A stretch of 24,462 nucleotides of DNA, from the IMG/VR virus record IMGVR_UViG_3300044971_001605, positions 1 to 24,462 of that record; one strand, given 5' to 3'. The position numbers and the translations under genes were made by a program. The DNA comes from a virus. Positions 14,850 to 21,374 of this stretch are shown here, in pieces (position 1 is the first letter of the stretch; each line of letters starts with the position of its first letter). The notes under the pieces were generated by a model. The model ran no database searches. It worked only from the letters and a program-made list of their open reading frames with translations, and was not told the DNA's origin.

Positions 14850-17132
14850 ATGCAGAACTCTACCGCTACGGCTACCACCGCCCCGAACACCTCCACCAAG
14901 AGCGTGCTTGCGCGTCTTCTTGCCACTGAAAACATTTCCGTGGAGCACAGCAATGTGCCCACCGCTGCGTTCGACTTGAAGACCCGCACCCTCATCCTGC
15001 CCCGTTGGAAGGATATGAGCAACGCGCTCTACGATATGCTTGTGGGTCACGAAGTGTCGCACGCGCTGCACACGCCGCAGACCGGCTGGAGCACGGACTC
15101 CAAGACGCTTGCCGCCAAGCACGGCGTGAGCGAGGGTGTGGCGCGTCAGTACCTCAACATTGCAGAAGACGCTCGCATTGAGCGACTGATTAAGAATCAG
15201 TTCCCCGGTCTGCGTGCAGACTTCTTCAAGGGTTACGGTGAACTGCTCGCGCAGGACTTCTTCAAGACGCAGGGCAGCGACTGGAACACCCTGTGCTGCG
15301 GCGACCGCGTGAACCTCCACTTCAAGTTGGGTCTGCACACTGGTGCAAGCATTACTTTCAACGCGCACGAGCAGGGCATCGTGGACGCGCTTGATGCTGC
15401 ACAGACTTGGGAAGACGCTGTTGCTGCTGCTGATGCCATGCTTGCGGTGGACGCTGGCAAGTGGATGAAGGAAAAGCAGGACAGCAACAGCGACCAGTCG
15501 GACGGCGCGAGTGGCTCGGGCGAAGGCGAAGAGCAGGAGAGCCAGTCACAGTCGGGCAGCGGTGAAGGCGAAGCCAAGAGCGAGAGCGGCAGCACCACTA
15601 CTGATGGTGGCGACGAATCCGCTAGCAACGGCGGTAGCCCTGAAGACTCGCAGGGTGGCGACACTGGTGGCAACCAGCCGTCGCACGGCAATTCGCAGAG
15701 CGAGAAGCCGCAGAGCGATATGCCCATGCCCACCACGCAGAGTGCTTTTGAGAATGCCATGAAGACGCTGAACGACACCAGCCGCAGCGGTTACGATGTC
15801 AAGACGCTGCGCGTGTGCGATACACAGGACGCTGTTGTGGACTTCAAGAGCGTGCTCGCTGATGTGGAGCGCATCGTGGCTCGTCTCAATCCCGTTGTGG
15901 AGCCGTTCCGCAGCGCAGAGTACAAGACTGCCAGCACCGCGATGGCTACCGCGTTTGATCGTCGCAAGTCTGCGGATATTTGGAAGCGCACCGTGATTGC
16001 CAAGACTGGTGGCGTTGATCCTCTCCGCATGACGCAGTACAAGTGGAACGAAGACATTTTCCGTCGCACCGCTCGCGTCACCACTGGCAAGAACCACGGC
16101 ATCGTGATTCTGCTTGACTGGAGCGGCTCCATGTGCAGCATCATGCAGCAGACTCTGGGTCAGTTGATCATCTTGACTGATTTCTGCCGCATGGCTGGCA
16201 TCCCCTTTGAAGTGTTTGCGTTCACCGATTCGCCGTACCTCAAGTTGGAGAAGGGGGTTGATCCGTACAGCGACGATGTGTACACGCAGTACAAGGCACA
16301 GCGCGAAGCGTGGGAAAAGCCCATGATTGGCAAGGCTGCAACCGTGCAGGTGAGTCTGCTGAATTTCTTTAGCAGTCGCATGACCGCTCCGCAGTACGAG
16401 CGCATGAAGAGCATGTTGTGGCGGCACTGGGGCACGATCACCAATGATCGCTGCTACCGCATGGGTTCCACGCCCACCGTTTCGGCACTGTACCACATTG
16501 TGCCTGTTGTGGAGAACTTCCTCAAGGTGAACCGCATTCAGATTGCACACACCGTGGTGCTGACTGACGGCGAAGCCACCGATGGGTTCTTCACGAACAC
16601 CAGTGGTAGTGGGTATCGCACCCACCATGTGATGCAAGACCCGCAGACTGGCGTGTCGTATGATATTGATACGCACTACTGCACGGGTGCTGACGGCAAG
16701 TACGGCAGTTTCCAGCGTGGCACTGTGCGTTGGGAAAACCCGTACAACGCTTCGGTGTGTGCTGCCATTGACATTCTGCGCCGTCGCACGGGTTCCAAGG
16801 TGCACTGGATCGGTCTGACCGAGCGTCAAAGCACTAATGTGCCCAACATGGGTGGCTTTGTGCCGTCTGCCAAGGGCAACAACTGGAGCCGTGACGGTTT
16901 TGCCCGTGGTACTGCGTGTGGTTTTGACACTGCGGTGGTGGCTGTGGCAGCGCGTTTCGGTGACGCAGGCAATAATGCGTGGATTGAACGGCAGATGCAC
17001 AAGATGGACGAGAAGATTGATGCGGCAAAGAGTGCCCGCACGCTGGTGACGGCTGTGGTGAACAAGCAGGCCATGGCAAATTCCATGCGTTCGCTGTCCA
17101 CCATCATCGGCGAGTACCTTGCACTGGCGTGA
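14850..17132 (+). CDS. CobT-like VWA protein with HExxH motif
   Basis: A 760-aa protein. The ATG at 14850 is preferred over upstream in-frame codons because the -10 box ends 6 bases before it. Residues 57-75 contain MLVGHEVSHALHTP, with HEVSH at 67-71, and IAEDARIE (104-111) may complete the metal site. Residues 207-290 are a low-complexity acidic Ser/Gly/Gln/Glu linker. The C-terminal VWA domain begins near 415: VILLDWSGSM supplies the DxSxS metal site (Asp423, Ser425, Ser427), GSTPT follows at 539-543, and VLTDGE carries Asp573. Family knowledge: AAA+/VWA pairs such as CobS-CobT or MoxR-VWA remodel protein complexes or insert metals, and cyanophages carry CobS. The next operon encodes the matching ATPase. 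Whether this is cobaltochelatase or a general remodelling pair cannot be decided here. The base composition is more GC-rich than the leftward block. Confidence 0.88.
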   Translation: MQNSTATATTAPNTSTKSVLARLLATENISVEHSNVPTAAFDLKTRTLILPRWKDMSNALYDMLVGHEVSHALHTPQTGWSTDSKTLAAKHGVSEGVARQYLNIAEDARIERLIKNQFPGLRADFFKGYGELLAQDFFKTQGSDWNTLCCGDRVNLHFKLGLHTGASITFNAHEQGIVDALDAAQTWEDAVAAADAMLAVDAGKWMKEKQDSNSDQSDGASGSGEGEEQESQSQSGSGEGEAKSESGSTTTDGGDESASNGGSPEDSQGGDTGGNQPSHGNSQSEKPQSDMPMPTTQSAFENAMKTLNDTSRSGYDVKTLRVCDTQDAVVDFKSVLADVERIVARLNPVVEPFRSAEYKTASTAMATAFDRRKSADIWKRTVIAKTGGVDPLRMTQYKWNEDIFRRTARVTTGKNHGIVILLDWSGSMCSIMQQTLGQLIILTDFCRMAGIPFEVFAFTDSPYLKLEKGVDPYSDDVYTQYKAQREAWEKPMIGKAATVQVSLLNFFSSRMTAPQYERMKSMLWRHWGTITNDRCYRMGSTPTVSALYHIVPVVENFLKVNRIQIAHTVVLTDGEATDGFFTNTSGSGYRTHHVMQDPQTGVSYDIDTHYCTGADGKYGSFQRGTVRWENPYNASVCAAIDILRRRTGSKVHWIGLTERQSTNVPNMGGFVPSAKGNNWSRDGFARGTACGFDTAVVAVAARFGDAGNNAWIERQMHKMDEKIDAAKSARTLVTAVVNKQAMANSMRSLSTIIGEYLALA

Positions 17133-17192
17133 GCCGCAGCACATTCTGCAAAAACAGCGTAAATTCCCTCCCCACAGGGGTTTACGAAGTGG

Positions 17193-17265
17193 ATTATCGG
17201 ACTTTTTGAATCGTTTTTCGCAAAAAACCCTTGACAGGAACCCAAAAATCGGGTAAATTATTGAT
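17193..17265 (+). promoter_or_regulatory. Sigma70-type promoter with upstream element, leaderless start
   Basis: TTGACA (17231-17236), a 17-base spacer and TAAATT (17254-17259), then 6 bases (ATTGAT) and the ATG at 17266, so transcription should start at the start codon. ATTATCGGACTTT at 17193 and AGCGTAAA at 17156 lie 38 and 75 bases before the -35 box, the same offsets as in the 14816 promoter. Confidence 0.75.
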
Positions 17266-18615
17266 ATGAAGAACTCTACCTACACTCTTACTTCGACCCA
17301 GCACGCCTTCGTTACCGCCGTTCGCCCGTATTTCCACGGAGGAAACTTCGGCAAGGGCGGCGGCGTGATGTACAGCGAACTGCTTGCTGCTGCCAAGCGC
17401 GCTGGCTACTCCGCAGTGCCCGCGTGGTGCATGACCGCAAGCCGCAAGTCCGGTCGTGGCTTCTACATGCTGCCCGAAATCATGGCAAGCGACTCGGATA
17501 TCACCGTGATCGCGGTGAAGCGTGGTCGCCCTGCGGGTGCAAAGACCGCAAACAGCGCAACCAAGACTCCCGCACCTGCTGCGGCTCCTGCGTCTCGCGC
17601 TGCTGCTGCGCTTGCGTCCGTGGTTGCGGACTCCTCGGTGGCTACGCGCATCACCACGGGCAGCGGCGTGTCGCTCACTGCTGATGCGGCGTGCATGGTG
17701 GCAAGCCTGACGGGCGGCGAGCGCACTTCGTTCACGCCTGACACCGACAGCAACTACATTGCGTGGGGCTACCACAGCGAAATCGAGACGATTATCGCGT
17801 CCAAGGCGTTTTGCCCTGTGTTCATCACGGGCATGAGCGGCAACGGCAAGACCACGATGGTGGAACAGGTGTGCGCCAAGTTGGGACGCGAGTGCATTCG
17901 CGTGAATTTCACCGTGCAGACGGATGAAGACGAACTGCTTGGCGGTTTCCGTCTGATTGCAGGCGAAACCAAGTTCGTTCCCGGTCCCGTGCTTGTGGCA
18001 ATGGAGCGTGGCGCGGTGCTGCTGCTTGACGAGGTGGATCTGGGCGGTCACGCCATCATGTGCTTGCAGTCGGTGCTGGAGGGCAAGGGCAAGTTCATCC
18101 CCAAGATTGGTCAGTATGTGCGTCCTGCTGCGGGTTTCACCATCGTGGCAACCGCAAACACCAAGGGCAAGGGCAGCGCAGACGGTCGCTTCGCTGGCAC
18201 GAATCAGTTGAACGAGGCGTTCCTTGACCGCTTCCACTTCTGCTACGAACAGGACTACGCAGAGCCGAAGGTTGAGAAGAAGATTCTCAAGAAGTACGCG
18301 GGTTCGCTCGGTGTGAGCGACGATGATTTCATGGACAATCTCGTGAACTGGGCTGATCTGGTTCGCAAGTCGTTCAAGCAGCAGATCGTGAACGAGATCA
18401 TCACCACGCGCCGTCTGCGTGACATCGTGTTCGCGTTCAGCGTGTTCGGCGACAAGATGCAAGCCATTGAGCGTTGCGTGTCGCGCTTCGATGAGGAGAC
18501 GAAGAATGCGTTCACGGAGTTCTACACCAAGATCGACGCGACTGCCAAGACTCCTGATCCTGTTGCGGCTCCTGTTGATGCCGCTCCTGCTGCTTCCACC
18601 AAGTGCCCCTTCTGA
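17266..18615 (+). CDS. cobS: CobS-like AAA+ ATPase (MoxR/AAA_5 type)
   Basis: A 449-aa protein. Residues 1-95 form an N-terminal domain with AVPAW (50-54), SGRGFYMLPEI (62-72) and KRGRPAGAK; an Ala/Pro linker follows (100-125). The AAA+ core has Walker A GMSGNGKTT (189-197), Walker B LLLDEVD (252-258), sensor-1 ATAN (295-298) and an arginine-finger region LDRF (320-323). EDELLGGFRL and the insert before sensor-1 are typical of CobS/MoxR ATPases. Family knowledge: CobS is the ATPase of aerobic cobaltochelatase and is common in T4-like cyanophages; it acts with CobT. Here the CobT-like partner lies directly upstream under a matching promoter. No CobN is present in the window. The C-terminal tail (427-449) is Ala/Pro-rich. 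There is no ribosome site; the start is leaderless. Confidence 0.88.
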   Translation: MKNSTYTLTSTQHAFVTAVRPYFHGGNFGKGGGVMYSELLAAAKRAGYSAVPAWCMTASRKSGRGFYMLPEIMASDSDITVIAVKRGRPAGAKTANSATKTPAPAAAPASRAAAALASVVADSSVATRITTGSGVSLTADAACMVASLTGGERTSFTPDTDSNYIAWGYHSEIETIIASKAFCPVFITGMSGNGKTTMVEQVCAKLGRECIRVNFTVQTDEDELLGGFRLIAGETKFVPGPVLVAMERGAVLLLDEVDLGGHAIMCLQSVLEGKGKFIPKIGQYVRPAAGFTIVATANTKGKGSADGRFAGTNQLNEAFLDRFHFCYEQDYAEPKVEKKILKKYAGSLGVSDDDFMDNLVNWADLVRKSFKQQIVNEIITTRRLRDIVFAFSVFGDKMQAIERCVSRFDEETKNAFTEFYTKIDATAKTPDPVAAPVDAAPAASTKCPF

Positions 18616-18635
18616 TCCACGAAAGGAAAACCACA

Positions 18636-18671
18636 ATGAATCCCACAATGAATCCCACAATGAATCCCACA
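18636..18671 (+). repeat. Triplicated 12-base start-codon repeat
   Basis: ATGAATCCCACA occurs three times in tandem (18636, 18648, 18660), encoding M-N-P-T three times. Each unit carries an in-frame ATG; only the first has the AAAGGAAAA ribosome site (18622-18630) at good spacing. Confidence 0.9.
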
Positions 18672-19010
18672 AAAGGACTACTCACAGGCATCACCATTGA
18701 ATCCGATGAATACAAGGATTCGTTCAAGCGGCGTATGCGCTTGTATCTCGCAAACGGATACACCATCAGCATGGTGTACGGCACAGGCATGTACTCGCAC
18801 ACTCTGAACGGTGAACGCCACGGTGATACACCCCCCGGCGGGCTGACCACGCCTGAAGCCAAGGCTGTGGAAATCGCGGTGCTTGATCCTATGGGCAAGT
18901 TTGTGCCCTTCAAGGACAGCGAAGAGGTTCGCGGATACACTGATATGGACACCATGCTTGGAATCGTGTGGTGGGCAGCGTCTCTGCCGCCACTTGCTGC
19001 TACTGTCTAA
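18636..19010 (+). CDS. Hypothetical protein with three tandem start codons, 124 aa
   Basis: A protein of 124 aa starting 20 bases after the ATPase stop, so probably in its operon. The ribosome site AAAGGAAAA fits the first ATG (18636). The product starts with M-N-P-T three times, then a compact domain: LTGITIESDEYKDSFKRRM, YLANGYTISMVYGTGMYSHT, a Pro/Gly turn, AKAVEIAVLDPMGKFVPF and a final helix (DTMLGIVWWAASLPP). No family is recognised. The alternating strand/helix pattern suggests a small alpha/beta fold. Position between the ATPase and the copy of its N-terminal domain suggests a linked function, by context only. Confidence 0.8.
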   Translation: MNPTMNPTMNPTKGLLTGITIESDEYKDSFKRRMRLYLANGYTISMVYGTGMYSHTLNGERHGDTPPGGLTTPEAKAVEIAVLDPMGKFVPFKDSEEVRGYTDMDTMLGIVWWAASLPPLAATV

Positions 19011-19042
19011 ATCTCTCAACTCACACACACAAAGGAAACACA

Positions 19043-19402
19043 ATGAACACCAACACCAACACCAACATCATGCTCCCCTCGTACACCCCCGGTCAGATCG
19101 CCTTTATTCAGTGGATTCAGCAGAACCGCAGCAAGATCACGGTTTTTGACGAATGCACCGTGAGCCGCAAGGAACTGCTGGCACTGCTCCAGAGTGATTC
19201 TGCGTACATTGCCGTGCCTGCGTGGATTGCTGCGCCCAAGTCGCGCCGTAGTGGTCGCGGAAACTACTTGATTCCTGAAATTAATGCAGAGATCAAGACG
19301 CTGGTCGTGAACACCAATAATCGCGGACGCAAGGCTGGCAGCAAGAATGTCAAGGGCACGGCTCCGGCTGCGGTTCCGTCTCCGGCTCCCGTCAAGGCGT
19401 AA
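19043..19402 (+). CDS. Stand-alone homologue of the CobS-like N-terminal domain
   Basis: A 119-aa protein with ribosome site AAAGGAAA and start ATG 19043. After an Asn/Thr repeat (MNTNTNTN), residues 14-105 align with residues 9-100 of the ATPase at 17266. Shared blocks are IAVPAWIAAPKSRRSGRG here against SAVPAWCMTASRKSGRG there, then YLIPEI against YMLPEI, then RGRKAGSKN against RGRPAGAKT. Both continue into an Ala/Pro-rich stretch, but this protein ends there (PAAVPSPAPVKA) and has no ATPase core. It could compete with, dock to or regulate the ATPase, or bind the same ligand. The homology is seen directly; the role is inference. Confidence 0.85.
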   Translation: MNTNTNTNIMLPSYTPGQIAFIQWIQQNRSKITVFDECTVSRKELLALLQSDSAYIAVPAWIAAPKSRRSGRGNYLIPEINAEIKTLVVNTNNRGRKAGSKNVKGTAPAAVPSPAPVKA

Positions 19403-19409
19403 ATTACCC

Positions 19410-19482
19410 GTCCCCGTAACTCAGTGGATAGAGTAGCCGCCTTCTAAGCGGCAAGTCAGTGGTTCAAATCCACTCGGGGACG
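19410..19482 (+). tRNA. tRNA-Arg (anticodon TCT)
   Basis: A complete 73-base cloverleaf. The acceptor stem GTCCCCG/CGGGGAC is perfect with discriminator G. The D stem is ACTC/GAGT, the anticodon stem GCCGC/GCGGC, the loop CTTCTAA with anticodon TCT at 19443-19445, the variable loop AAGTC, and the T arm AGTGG-TTCAAAT-CCACT. The 3' CCA is not encoded. It reads AGA. It lies 8 bases after the previous stop codon, inside what appears to be one transcript, so it must be cut out of a protein-coding message. Confidence 0.95.
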
Positions 19483-19523
19483 CTTCCCCCGTACACTCGC
19501 AAACCTACAAGGAAACACACAGC

Positions 19524-19727
19524 ATGTGCAAGCAACTCCGAATGAGTGATTTTGAGCGTTCCATCCGTTCCGATTCGCCCATGTACCCGCACGATCCTGA
19601 TGCGGATTGGGACGATGATTGGATCGAATTCCCCAGCGATGACGAAGGCGGCACAGACATGGAAGCCGATGTGACCGATTCTGCTGATGAATTCCCCGAT
19701 GAACCGTGGGACACCGACGCGGAATAA
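19524..19727 (+). CDS. Very acidic 67-aa protein
   Basis: A 67-aa protein between two tRNA genes, with start ATG 19524 behind ACAAGGAAACAC. By my count it has 17 Asp and 7 Glu but only four Lys/Arg, a net charge near -20. After a short mixed N-terminus (MCKQLRMSDFERSIRSDS) the chain is almost continuously acidic with spaced Trp/Phe/Pro (DADWDDDWIEFPSDDEGG). No family is recognised. Small, strongly acidic phage proteins are often nucleic-acid mimics that block host DNA- or RNA-binding enzymes, but this is inferred only from composition. A later ATG (19542) is possible. Confidence 0.75.
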   Translation: MCKQLRMSDFERSIRSDSPMYPHDPDADWDDDWIEFPSDDEGGTDMEADVTDSADEFPDEPWDTDAE

Positions 19728-19735
19728 ATGCACCC

Positions 19736-19808
19736 GGGTGCGTAATCCAACGGCAGAGATAGGGGACTCAAAATCTCCACAGTGTGGGTTCGAATCCCAC
19801 CGCACCTA
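19736..19808 (+). tRNA. tRNA with CAA anticodon (Leu) but short variable loop
   Basis: A 73-base cloverleaf. The acceptor is GGGTGCG/CGCACCT (one G-U pair) with discriminator A. The D stem is ATCC/AGAT (three pairs), the anticodon stem GGGGA/TCTCC, the loop CTCAAAA with anticodon CAA at 19769-19771, the variable loop ACAGT, and the T arm GTGGG-TTCGAAT-CCCAC. No encoded CCA. CAA reads the Leu codon UUG, yet the variable loop is only 5 bases, whereas bacterial tRNA-Leu normally has a long variable arm. The fold is clear; the charged amino acid is uncertain. Confidence 0.85.
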
Positions 19809-19855
19809 TTCTAATAGATACTTTGCCCCCATTAGTAGAGTTCTGCGGGCAACAG

Positions 19856-19891
19856 CCCTGATCGCGTAGTGCGGTCAGGGTTTTTTTATTT
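19856..19891 (+). terminator. Strong intrinsic terminator of the ATPase-tRNA operon
   Basis: CCCTGATCGC (19856-19865), loop GTAGT, then GCGGTCAGGG (19871-19880) form a 10-pair stem with one G-U pair, followed by TTTTTTTATTT. It closes the transcription unit that starts at 17266. Confidence 0.9.
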
Positions 19892-20450
19892 CTACAGGGG
19901 TTTCCCGCGTGTGTGGAAGCCCTGAACACGCGCTACAAACACGGTTGTTACGGGTCACGCGAGTCGGGCGTTTGCGGACCAGTCATTTCGGGCCCCTATG
20001 GGGTGGAGGGGGGCCGGCTAGCCGTACCGCGAAGAATCCCGAAGCCACAATTCAAAAATTGGGACTCCTAGAAATGCCTAAAGTAGATTTCAAATATTGG
20101 GACTCCTATGAGTCTCTCCCAAGATTTCAAATATTCGTTTACGGAATTCGCTTTTGGCGAACTTTACCTTCCACCTTTTCAAATATTCATCAGCACACGC
20201 ACGGCGTGCCGCCACACGCGCTGCCCCGCCTGTACCCCCATCAGCCCCACCCCACACAGCGCAGCCCCGTACAACGGCGCGTAGCCCCGTCCCCTATCCC
20301 TATACGGAACCCCATGCCCACTCTCTAATCGGTTACTGCCCGTGTTTTCAAATATGGGCACGGCACGCGCTGGTGCGGGAAGCACTTAAACTATTACGGT
20401 AACAGGTAAAGTTTTAATTCCACACTGGACGAAAAAAATATTCCACACCA
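19892..20450 (+). other. Non-coding region, about 560 bases, no convincing gene
   Basis: A gap between a terminator and a promoter. Open frames here are short of protein-like composition and lack ribosome sites. The left part is GC-rich with runs such as GGGCCCC and GGGGGGCC. The middle holds AT-rich TTCAAATAT repeats, and the right part has a CCCCNCCC-rich stretch (around 20200-20330). An origin, operator cluster or packaging signal are all possible; nothing here decides among them. Confidence 0.6.
20051..20356 (+). repeat. Five TTCAAATAT-type direct repeats
   Basis: Copies at 20051, 20089, 20126, 20178 and 20347. The first two extend to a 20-base repeat ending GGGACTCCTA, with one mismatch, 38 bases apart. 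The next steps are 37, 52 and 169 bases. They are AT-rich islands in GC-rich surroundings. Confidence 0.75.
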
Positions 20451-20478
20451 TTGCACTCCCACAGGGGTGTGTTATACT
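20451..20478 (+). promoter_or_regulatory. Sigma70-type promoter, leaderless start
   Basis: TTGCAC (20451-20456), a 16-base spacer, TATACT (20473-20478), then 6 bases (AGGGGC) and the ATG at 20485. The geometry is identical to the two promoters upstream, placing the transcription start on the A of the ATG, though AGGGG could also act as a very close ribosome site. Confidence 0.75.
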
Positions 20479-20484
20479 AGGGGC

Positions 20485-20880
20485 ATGACACAACCCGTTT
20501 ACCGCTTGTGGGCACGATTCGCGGAACCACGCACACCCGGTGCAAAGCACAACATCACCACCGTGCATCCGTACAACTACTATGTGGAATTCGCTCCTGA
20601 CCACGAAACCCGAAAGTGCACCATGACTATGGCATCGCCGGAATCACCGCTGTGGGCACGCACACCAATCATAGGCACGCTGGCGCGTAGGTACAATCGC
20701 AAGCACAAGACCGAATCTGGCACGATTATTATATACACGGAAACCGCTCGTCTTGCGTGGAGACTGCTGATTCGTAGCGGTTGGCACACCAGTGTTGCGG
20801 ACGCAAGCCGATGCGCGCCCACGGTGCTGCTTTCACAAGCAGAGTTGGATGCGGTGGTGTCGGTAGAGGTCAAGGCGTAA
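20485..20880 (+). CDS. Hypothetical protein, 131 aa
   Basis: A protein of 131 aa beginning MTQPVYRLWARFAEP, with the start fixed by the promoter, whose -10 box ends 6 bases before the ATG; an earlier in-frame ATG lies inside the promoter. It has a mixed fold: YNYYVEFAPDHETRKCTMTM, a basic helix (GTLARRYNRKHKTESG), a hydrophobic strand (TIIIYTETARLAWRLL) and a C-terminal helix. No family is recognised. It is followed after 3 bases by the 20884 gene, so the two form an operon, probably early given the promoter type. Confidence 0.75.
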   Translation: MTQPVYRLWARFAEPRTPGAKHNITTVHPYNYYVEFAPDHETRKCTMTMASPESPLWARTPIIGTLARRYNRKHKTESGTIIIYTETARLAWRLLIRSGWHTSVADASRCAPTVLLSQAELDAVVSVEVKA

Positions 20881-20883
20881 ACC

Positions 20884-21324
20884 GTGAACTACTTCTCGTC
20901 CACATTACTCACGCCGCTGCCACCAAAGGAGCCACTAGATATTACGCAAGAGTACCCGCTGCCCACCATGCACGGGTGGCGGGTGTGTGACGGTGTTGTG
21001 GGCGGCGACACCACCACCGTTTTGGCGTTCACGCCTAGTTGGGTGTGCCACCGTCGCAAGTGGCGTGTGGACGGCATGGATGTTACGGTTTGTGGTTACG
21101 GGGCACACGCACGCGCATGGCTGAATCCGCAAAGCCTGAAGCGCGAGGTGTGGTTGCGTAGTGTGTACACCATCCACATTCCCCACCTGTTTGTTGACGG
21201 CAAGGCTAGCATGACATGGAGTCAGGCACGAGAGTTGTGGAGCGCGTGCATGAATTTTGGTTTAGAGTATTGGGCCAACCGCAAGATTTGGTATCGGTGG
21301 GAGGGCAAGTGGGACGCGGTGTAA
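20884..21324 (+). CDS. Hypothetical protein, 146 aa, GTG start
   Basis: A protein of 146 aa from a GTG, 3 bases after the stop of the previous gene, with GAGGT about 12 bases upstream. It is rich in Trp and Tyr (GWRVCDGVVGGDTTTV, PSWVCHRRKWRVDGMDVTV, FGLEYWANRKIWYRWEGKW). Segment MTWSQARELWSACMNFGLEYW resembles an amphipathic helix. No family is recognised. The second gene of a two-gene early-type unit, it is followed by a short CGAT-A6-ATCG element and then the small-RNA candidate. Confidence 0.7.
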   Translation: MNYFSSTLLTPLPPKEPLDITQEYPLPTMHGWRVCDGVVGGDTTTVLAFTPSWVCHRRKWRVDGMDVTVCGYGAHARAWLNPQSLKREVWLRSVYTIHIPHLFVDGKASMTWSQARELWSACMNFGLEYWANRKIWYRWEGKWDAV

Positions 21325-21363
21325 GGCGATAAAAAAATCGTAAAGTTGCAACCACAGGAAACC

Positions 21364-21370
21364 TAAATAG
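21364..21370 (+). promoter_or_regulatory. CTAAATA box without a downstream gene
   Basis: CTAAATA on the plus strand, as before several genes here, but no reading frame with a ribosome site follows. The next landmark is an intrinsic terminator about 90 bases further on. Confidence 0.4.
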
Positions 21371-21374
21371 TTAC

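Noticed and set aside
15546-17144. Long open frame (532 codons) on the minus strand opposite the VWA gene
   Set aside because: It is a shadow of the GC-rich codon use of the VWA gene. The product is His/Arg-rich with no domain, and the plus-strand frame has clear motifs.
17159-17185. Imperfect hairpin GTAAA/TTTAC with inner CCCT/AGGG after the VWA gene
   Set aside because: Interrupted stem and no U-tract, so not called a terminator.
17194-18672. Open frame of 492 codons on the minus strand opposite the CobS-like gene
   Set aside because: Antisense shadow with low-complexity repeats; the AAA+ motifs lie on the plus strand.
19909-20328. Open frame of 139 codons in the large non-coding gap
   Set aside because: No ribosome site, Pro/His/Arg-rich composition, and it runs through the repeat array.
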